Source: Marinitenerispora sediminis
GTDB lineage: Bacteria; Actinomycetota; Actinomycetes; Streptosporangiales; Streptosporangiaceae
Assembly: GCF_003336425.1 (NCBI RefSeq)
Contig: NZ_QEIO01000030.1
Coordinates: 1 to 48,300 of the forward strand
Direction of reading: 5' to 3'
DNA: 48,300 nt
Below are positions 44,953 through 48,300 of the stretch, piece after piece. The notes under the pieces are model-generated. The model was not told the origin of the DNA. It did no database searches and saw nothing but the letters and a program-made list of their open reading frames with translations. Position 1 is the first letter of the stretch, and every line of letters begins with the position of its first letter. The translations under genes were made by a program, and so were the position numbers.

Positions 44953-44966
44953 TTCGATATACCGAA
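44953..44966. promoter_or_regulatory. Near-palindrome TTCGATATACCGAA upstream of the DUF4287 gene
   Basis: Twelve of 14 bases are symmetric. It sits in an AT-richer stretch 90 bp before the DUF4287 start and may be an operator or part of the promoter. No -10/-35 pair was clear. The rest of 44718-45055 holds only the terminator and tandem repeat. Confidence 0.35.
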
Positions 44967-45055
44967 AGCCACGTAAAAGGTGAATCCGAGGGGTTGTCCT
45001 GACCGAGATCGTGTTGCAGTGTCGCAGATAGGTGAAGTCACTCTCGGAGGTGCCC

Positions 45056-45301
45056 ATGTCGGTTACCCACTCGCCGGAGACACACGCACTGCTCCTCGCC
45101 CGCATCCCCGCCGTCACCGGCCGCGAACTCCAGGACTGGTTCGACACGCTGGAGAAGGGCCCCGCACTGACCCGCTGCTCCGAGCGGTCGAACTGGCTGG
45201 CGGACGAGCACGGTCTGAGCCACGGTTACGCCAGCGCCATCGTGCACGAGTTCGATCGGCGGCGCCGCAACCGCTCGGGCGTCCCGTCGCAGCGCTCCTG
45301 A
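45056..45301 (+). CDS. DUF4287 small protein
   Basis: ATG 45056 has CGGAGG at 5 nt and gives 81 residues. The sequence LLARIPAVTGRELQDWFDTL, then WLADEHGLSHGYASAIVHEF matches the DUF4287 family: short soluble helical proteins of unknown function in actinobacteria, some fused to DUF5655. It is basic at its C-terminus (DRRRRNRSG). It stands alone between two convergent-type terminators and is probably monocistronic. Confidence 0.82.
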   Translation: MSVTHSPETHALLLARIPAVTGRELQDWFDTLEKGPALTRCSERSNWLADEHGLSHGYASAIVHEFDRRRRNRSGVPSQRS

Positions 45302-45423
45302 ACCCCGCCGCTCCGGCGGCGCACGTCGACGATCCCGACCAGCGGAACCGCCCCGACCACCCGCCGCGGGCGCTTGCGCGCGGCGCACGGCCCGCTCCGA
45401 CCGGCCCGGGCCGCCGACGAAAC

Positions 45424-45457
45424 ACGAACGCCTCGTCCGACCGGACGAGGCGTTCGT
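45424..45457. terminator. Bidirectional terminator between DUF4287 and the Bax-inhibitor-1 gene
   Basis: A perfect 15-bp stem (acgaacgcctcgtcc and complement) with a GACC loop sits between the convergent stops at 45301 and 45488. Confidence 0.85.
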
Positions 45458-45487
45458 CGTGGGCGCGCCGCCGCGAGCGGCGACGCG

Positions 45488-46393
45488 CTAGTCACTGAAG
45501 ATGGACTGGATCATCCACAGCAGGCGCAGGATCTCGATGTACAGCCAGACCAGCGAGACCGTGAGGCCGAACGCGCACTGCCAGGCGAACCGGTGCGGCA
45601 GACCGGCCTGGATGCCGTCCTCGATGCCCCGGAACTCGATGGCCAGCGTGGCGCAGGCGACGAGGATGAGCACCAGCGAGACGATGATGCCGAGCGGACC
45701 GGCCTCACGCAGGCCCAGGCCGACACCGCCGTTGAACAGGCCGATGACGAGGTTGGCCAGCAGCAGGACGACGGCCGCGATCAGCGCCGCGGAGACCACC
45801 TTGACGAAGGTGTTGGTGACCCGCACGATGCGGAACGCGTACAGCGCGAGCATGGCGCCGAAGGCGAAGATCGTGCCGAAGATCGCCTGCGTCACCAGAC
45901 CGCCGGTGGCGACACCGGCCGACATCTCGAAGATCCGGCTGATGCCGCCGAGGAACAGCCCCTCCGCCACCGCGTAGCTGAAGATCAGCGCGGGGTTGGT
46001 GGACTGCTTGAACGAGATGACGAGGCCCAGGACCAGGGCGACGATCATGCCGCCGAAGATCAGGACCGGGTTGGGGATGAAGAACGACACCACCGCTGCC
46101 GCGGCCACGACGGCGAGCACCAGCCCGGTGCGGATGACGACGTCGTCGATGGTCATGGGCCGCGCGTCCGCCGAGGTCGGCGGGACCGGCTGGCCGTACC
46201 CGTACGGCTGCTGCGGGTACTGCTGGTACCCCTGCTGCGGGTAGCCGGGGTAGCCCTGCGCGTAGCCCGGCTGGCCGTACGGCTGCTGGTACGGGCCCTG
46301 GCCATAGGGCTGCTGGTACGGCGGGGCGCCCGCTCCCCCCTGCCCGGATGACATGACCCGCTTCAGAACGGGGTTGGAACCTCGTATCCGCAT
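45488..46393 (-). CDS. Bax inhibitor-1/YccA-family membrane protein with Tyr/Gln/Pro-rich N-terminus
   Basis: ATG 46393 gives 301 residues beginning MRIRGSNPVLKRVM, the usual start of actinomycete members. Residues about 20-72 are a low-complexity stretch of PYGQ/PYQQ repeats (YQQPYGQGPYQQPYGQPGYA). Seven transmembrane segments follow (about 85-300), with TGGLVTQAIFGTIFAFGAML and the terminal WLYIEILRLLWMIQSIF typical of the BI-1/YccA core. Relatives conduct or regulate calcium and protect against membrane stress. The repeat may drive self-association. The Shine-Dalgarno is weak. It shares a bidirectional terminator with DUF4287. Confidence 0.93.
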   Translation of the reverse strand: MRIRGSNPVLKRVMSSGQGGAGAPPYQQPYGQGPYQQPYGQPGYAQGYPGYPQQGYQQYPQQPYGYGQPVPPTSADARPMTIDDVVIRTGLVLAVVAAAAVVSFFIPNPVLIFGGMIVALVLGLVISFKQSTNPALIFSYAVAEGLFLGGISRIFEMSAGVATGGLVTQAIFGTIFAFGAMLALYAFRIVRVTNTFVKVVSAALIAAVVLLLANLVIGLFNGGVGLGLREAGPLGIIVSLVLILVACATLAIEFRGIEDGIQAGLPHRFAWQCAFGLTVSLVWLYIEILRLLWMIQSIFSD

Positions 46394-46576
46394 GGTTGTG
46401 CAAGCCTTTCAGGGCGTGGATGTCCTGCGCTCAACGTAACGTACGGACCCCGGCCGCGGTTCCCGTTGGTTTGTCACAGGACGGAATCTTCCCGGGCGTT
46501 CCCGCCCGCGGGACGGGGCCGGTGGGCTAGCGGGCCGGGCGCGCCCCCGCGCCCCGCTCCCGGGCCGGTCGGGCGC

Positions 46577-47503
46577 TCAGCGGCGCCCGGCGAGCGAGCG
46601 CAGGAAGAACGCCAGGTTGGCCGGCCGCTCGGCCAGCCGGCGCATGAAGTAGCCGTACCACTCGGTGCCGAAGGGCACGTACACCCGCATGCGCCCGCCG
46701 GCCGCGGCGATCCGGCGCTGCTCGGCCTCGCGGATCCCGAACAGCATCTGGTGCTCGTACTCGGCGGCGGAGCGGCCGTGGCGCACGGCGAGGCCGCCGG
46801 CGATGGCGACCATGCGCGGGTCGTGCGACGCGATCATGGGGTACCCCTCGCCCGCCATCAGGATGCGCATGCACCGGACGTAGCTGCGGTCCACCTCGGC
46901 CCTGTCGCGGTAGGCGACCGAGGCGGGCTCGTCGTAGGCGCCCTTGCAGAGCCGGACCCGTGAGCCGGGCCCGGCCAGGTCGCGGCAGTCGGCCTCGGTG
47001 CGGTGCAGGTAGGACTGCAGCACCGCGCCCACCCACGGGAAGTCGACCCGCAGGTCGCGCAGGATACCGAGCGTGGAGTCGGTCGTCGTGTGGTCCTCCA
47101 TGTCCAGGGTGACGGTGGTGCCGGCCCGCGCCGCCGCCTCGCAGATCCGCCGGGCGTTGTGCAGCGCGATCTTCTCGCCGTCCGCGGGCAGCGCCTGCCC
47201 GACCGCGGAAAGCTTCACCGACACCTCGGCCCGGCCGGCGAGGCCGGCCCGGTCCAGTTCGGCGAGCAGCCGGGTGTAGGCGGCCACCGTCGCCTCGGCC
47301 TGGGCGGTGTCGGTGACGTCCTCGCCGAGGTGGTCGAGCGTGACCAGGCGGTCGCGGGTCAGCTCCGCGACGACGGGCAGCGCCTCTTCCAGGGTCTCCC
47401 CGGCGACGAACCGGGTGACCAGTCCCCGGGTGAGCGGGGAGTGCTCGACGAGGGCGCGGCAGCGGGGGGAACGGGCCGCGATGAGGAGTGGGGTACGGAG
47501 CAT
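46577..47503 (-). CDS. Proline dehydrogenase
   Basis: ATG 47503 has GAGGT at 5 nt and gives 308 residues. It is the monofunctional FAD-dependent enzyme oxidising proline to P5C. Barrel motifs are SVKLSAVGQALPADGEK, VTLDMEDHTTTDSTL, VLQSYLHRTEADC, RVRLCKGAYDEPASVAY and ASHDPRMVAIA, ending GTEWYGYFMRRLAERPANLAF. No DNA-binding PutA domain is present. It lies 70 bp downstream of the P5C dehydrogenase gene in the same direction, so the two form a proline-to-glutamate operon. Confidence 0.96.
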   Translation of the reverse strand: MLRTPLLIAARSPRCRALVEHSPLTRGLVTRFVAGETLEEALPVVAELTRDRLVTLDHLGEDVTDTAQAEATVAAYTRLLAELDRAGLAGRAEVSVKLSAVGQALPADGEKIALHNARRICEAAARAGTTVTLDMEDHTTTDSTLGILRDLRVDFPWVGAVLQSYLHRTEADCRDLAGPGSRVRLCKGAYDEPASVAYRDRAEVDRSYVRCMRILMAGEGYPMIASHDPRMVAIAGGLAVRHGRSAAEYEHQMLFGIREAEQRRIAAAGGRMRVYVPFGTEWYGYFMRRLAERPANLAFFLRSLAGRR

Positions 47504-47573
47504 GGTGGACCTCGCGGGTTCGGCCGGGCGGACGGCCGCGGGCCGGCGGGCCCGCGGCCACGGGACGGAGGGC

Positions 47574-48300
47574 TCAGCCCTGGTGCGGGTGGCCGGAGGC
47601 GGTCGGTGGCACGAAGGTCTCCTTGATGACGCGCGGGCTGGCCCACCGCGCCAGGTTCTGCGCGGAGCCGGCCTTGTCGTTGGTGCCGGAGGCGCGGGCG
47701 CCGCCGAAGGGCTGCTGCCCGACGACGGATCCCGTGGGCTTGTCGTTGACGTAGAAGTTCCCAGCGGCGAAGCGCAGCGCCCGGGTGGCCGCCGCGATGG
47801 CGGCGCGGTCCCGGGCGATCACCGCACCCGTGAGGGCGTAGGCCGATCCGGCGTCCACGGCGCCGAGGACGCGTTCGTAGTCGGCGTCGTCGTAGACGTG
47901 CACGGCGAGGACCGGGCCGAAGTACTCGGTGCGGAACACGTCGTGGCCCGGGTCGTCGCCCTCCAGCACGGTGGGGCGGACGAAGTAGCCCTCGGTGTCG
48001 TCGGCGGTGCCGCCGGCCAGGACGCGCAGACCGGAGTCCGCGCGGGCGCGCTCCAGCACGCCGGAGACCCGGTCGAAGGACCGGCGGTCGATCAGCGCCC
48101 CCATGAAGTTGCCGAAGTCCGTCACGTCGCCGACGGTGAGCGCCTCGACCTCGCCGACGAAGTCGTCGCGCATCCGCTCCCACACCGAGCGGGCGACGAA
48201 CGCGCGGGACGCCGCGGAGCACTTCTGCCCCTGGTACTCGAACGCCCCCCGCACCAACGCCGTCCGCAGCACATCCGGATCAGCCGACGCGTGCGCCACC
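47574..48300 (-). CDS. pruA: 1-pyrroline-5-carboxylate dehydrogenase (N-terminus off right edge)
   Basis: Only the last 242 codons are in the window. The frame is open to the right edge and the true start lies beyond it. The nucleophile Cys is in FEYQGQKCSAASRAFVAR, and later blocks are YFVRPTVLEGDDPGHDVFRT, TEYFGPVLAVHVYDD and FYVNDKPTGSVVGQQPFGGA, the P5CDH hallmark. It oxidises glutamate semialdehyde to glutamate after proline dehydrogenase. The acid tail is short. About 300 N-terminal residues with the NAD fold are missing by truncation. Confidence 0.94.
   Translation of the reverse strand, partial: VAHASADPDVLRTALVRGAFEYQGQKCSAASRAFVARSVWERMRDDFVGEVEALTVGDVTDFGNFMGALIDRRSFDRVSGVLERARADSGLRVLAGGTADDTEGYFVRPTVLEGDDPGHDVFRTEYFGPVLAVHVYDDADYERVLGAVDAGSAYALTGAVIARDRAAIAAATRALRFAAGNFYVNDKPTGSVVGQQPFGGARASGTNDKAGSAQNLARWASPRVIKETFVPPTASGHPHQG

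Overview
The window is about 48 kb of very GC-rich DNA (roughly 73-75% by eye) with GC-biased third codon positions, GTG and TTG starts, and typical actinomycete genes: Mca of mycothiol metabolism, DUF4307, DUF4245, DUF6542, DUF1707 and a PIN-PhoH protein. It is an actinobacterial chromosome. The style would suit Nocardiopsaceae or a relative, but that is a guess. No rRNA, tRNA, CRISPR array, insertion sequence, integrase or origin was recognised.

Much of the window follows a conserved actinobacterial backbone. From memory, and not checked, it parallels the M. tuberculosis block Rv1074c-Rv1112: thiolase, SGNH esterase, cbs, metB, greA, DUF4307, mca, small membrane protein, thioredoxin-fold DUF255 protein, Z-prenyl synthase, phoH2, fumC, glpX, DUF4245, xseB, xseA, the Rv1109c-type protein, ispH, DUF6542 and ychF. 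Genes outside this backbone are the local accessory set.

Layout. 1-3465 (minus): three genes in the order TcpC-like, small two-helix membrane protein, TcpE-like. This looks like part of a conjugation-type (Tcp/Tn916) secretion apparatus that continues off the left edge. 3816-12872: ychF, an FkbM methyltransferase, RmuC, a DUF6542 protein, xseB/xseA, an Rv1109c-type protein and ispH. 12969-20738: an Ala-rich repetitive small protein, DUF4245, a TetR regulator divergent from glpX, an ABC-2 exporter pair, a DUF1707 protein, fumC and a secreted transglycosylase-like protein. 21120-30574: Tat-exported PhoD phosphatase, PIN-PhoH, a cis-prenyltransferase, an ECF-type sigma factor, a DUF255 protein, mca with a small partner, DUF4307 and greA. 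30748-38465: an RDD membrane protein, a secreted SH3-like protein, a FIST sensor protein, a MoxR ATPase with a VWA protein, and a glyoxalase-fold protein. 38713-48300: metB, a hexapeptide acyltransferase, cbs, an SGNH hydrolase, a thiolase, DUF4287, a Bax-inhibitor-1 protein, and the proline catabolic pair (proline dehydrogenase and a P5C dehydrogenase cut by the right edge).

Functions link up in places. MetB and Cbs handle cystathionine and so cysteine supply, on which mycothiol and Mca depend. GlpX and FumC serve gluconeogenesis and the TCA cycle. XseA and XseB form exonuclease VII. Strong hairpins separate most convergent pairs. Several genes have a TANNNT-type -10 hexamer 6-8 nt before the start codon and no good Shine-Dalgarno, which suggests leaderless mRNAs. 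I found no clearly new defence or mobile system. The left-edge Tcp-like cluster is the most unusual item.
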